The position numbers were made by a program, and so were the translations under genes. DNA of 64,000 nt from Neorhizobium petrolearium. Lineage in GTDB: Bacteria > Pseudomonadota > Alphaproteobacteria > Rhizobiales > Rhizobiaceae. Positions within the stretch are counted from its first letter, which is position 1. Each line of letters opens with the position of its first letter. Under the pieces are notes generated by a model, which did not search any database, was not told the origin of the DNA, and was given only the letters and a program-made list of their open reading frames with translations. The stretch covers positions 346,763 through 410,762 of the forward strand of contig NZ_JAGGJW010000005.1 in NCBI RefSeq assembly GCF_017873175.1, read 5' to 3'. Below are positions 63,917-64,000 of the stretch, piece after piece.

Positions 63917-64000
63917 ATGAAAGAGGCCGCGGCCGTTGAGAGAACGGATCACTGACATGCAGGTGAAGATCGAGGGACAGTCACACTTCCGGCCTTTGGG
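63917..64000 (+). other. Start of an unidentified plus-strand transcript (short frame, then partial frame)
   Basis: AAGGAG at 63907-63912 is well placed for an ATG at 63917, which opens a 12-codon frame (MKEAAAVERTDH, stop 63953-63955). One base later an ATG at 63957 opens a frame that runs off the window (MQVKIEGQSHF). This may be a leader peptide plus gene or a frameshifted gene start. No family recognised. Confidence 0.3.

Noticed and set aside
63659..63958. 99-codon minus-strand frame at the right end
   Set aside because: It crosses the A/T-rich palindrome and has no recognisable family, so it is not listed as a gene.

Overview
The window looks like accessory DNA (a megaplasmid, chromid or catabolic island) of a Rhizobiaceae-type alphaproteobacterium. 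This is inferred from the high-GC coding style, the density of ABC importers, a DUF982 gene, and the regulator and enzyme families. I saw no rRNA, tRNA, CRISPR array, intact insertion sequence or replication gene. Almost every gene belongs to a catabolic unit built around an importer.

Layout. (1) 1-7094, minus strand: a CUT1 sugar-type importer (binding protein, two permeases, ATPase) with a glycerophosphodiesterase-LacI fusion protein and an inositol-monophosphatase-like phosphatase. This is probably an uptake and cleavage operon for a phosphodiester. (2) 7766-19179: a GMC oxidoreductase and two amidohydrolases, plus a peptide-type importer with two paralogous binding proteins. (3) 19463-36077: a polyamine-type importer with a 2-oxoglutarate/Fe(II) oxygenase, then divergent pseudouridine catabolism genes (HTH-kinase and PsuG), an enoyl-CoA hydratase and an ADP-forming acyl-CoA synthetase. 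Facing these are a nucleoside hydrolase and a giant indolepyruvate ferredoxin oxidoreductase, followed by a GntR regulator and an AcuI-type reductase. (4) 36159-52202: a sulfated-glycan utilisation locus with three sulfatases lacking signal peptides, an oligopeptide-type importer with a permease-ATPase fusion, a LysR regulator, a GH3 glycosidase, an oxygen-dependent formylglycine-generating enzyme and a radical-SAM anaerobic sulfatase maturase. (5) 52247-59929: a MarR-headed operon with an SDR, two DAO-type flavoenzymes and a binding protein plus two permeases but no ATPase. (6) 60359-64000: a GAF-Fis regulator with an acetaldehyde-type dehydrogenase, then DUF982 and decayed sequence.

Cross-cutting observations. 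All six solute-binding-protein genes are followed, within 8 to 57 bases of the stop codon, by a different perfect inverted repeat, probably a 3' mRNA-stabilising or terminating hairpin. Broken gene pieces mark joints between modules: a 29-codon GH3 N-terminus between regions 3 and 4, an aldose-epimerase-like tail beside the maturases, and an SDR fragment at the right end. The strongest candidate for an under-described system is the sulfatase locus: an importer-fed, apparently cytoplasmic desulfation pathway that carries both known types of formylglycine maturase.
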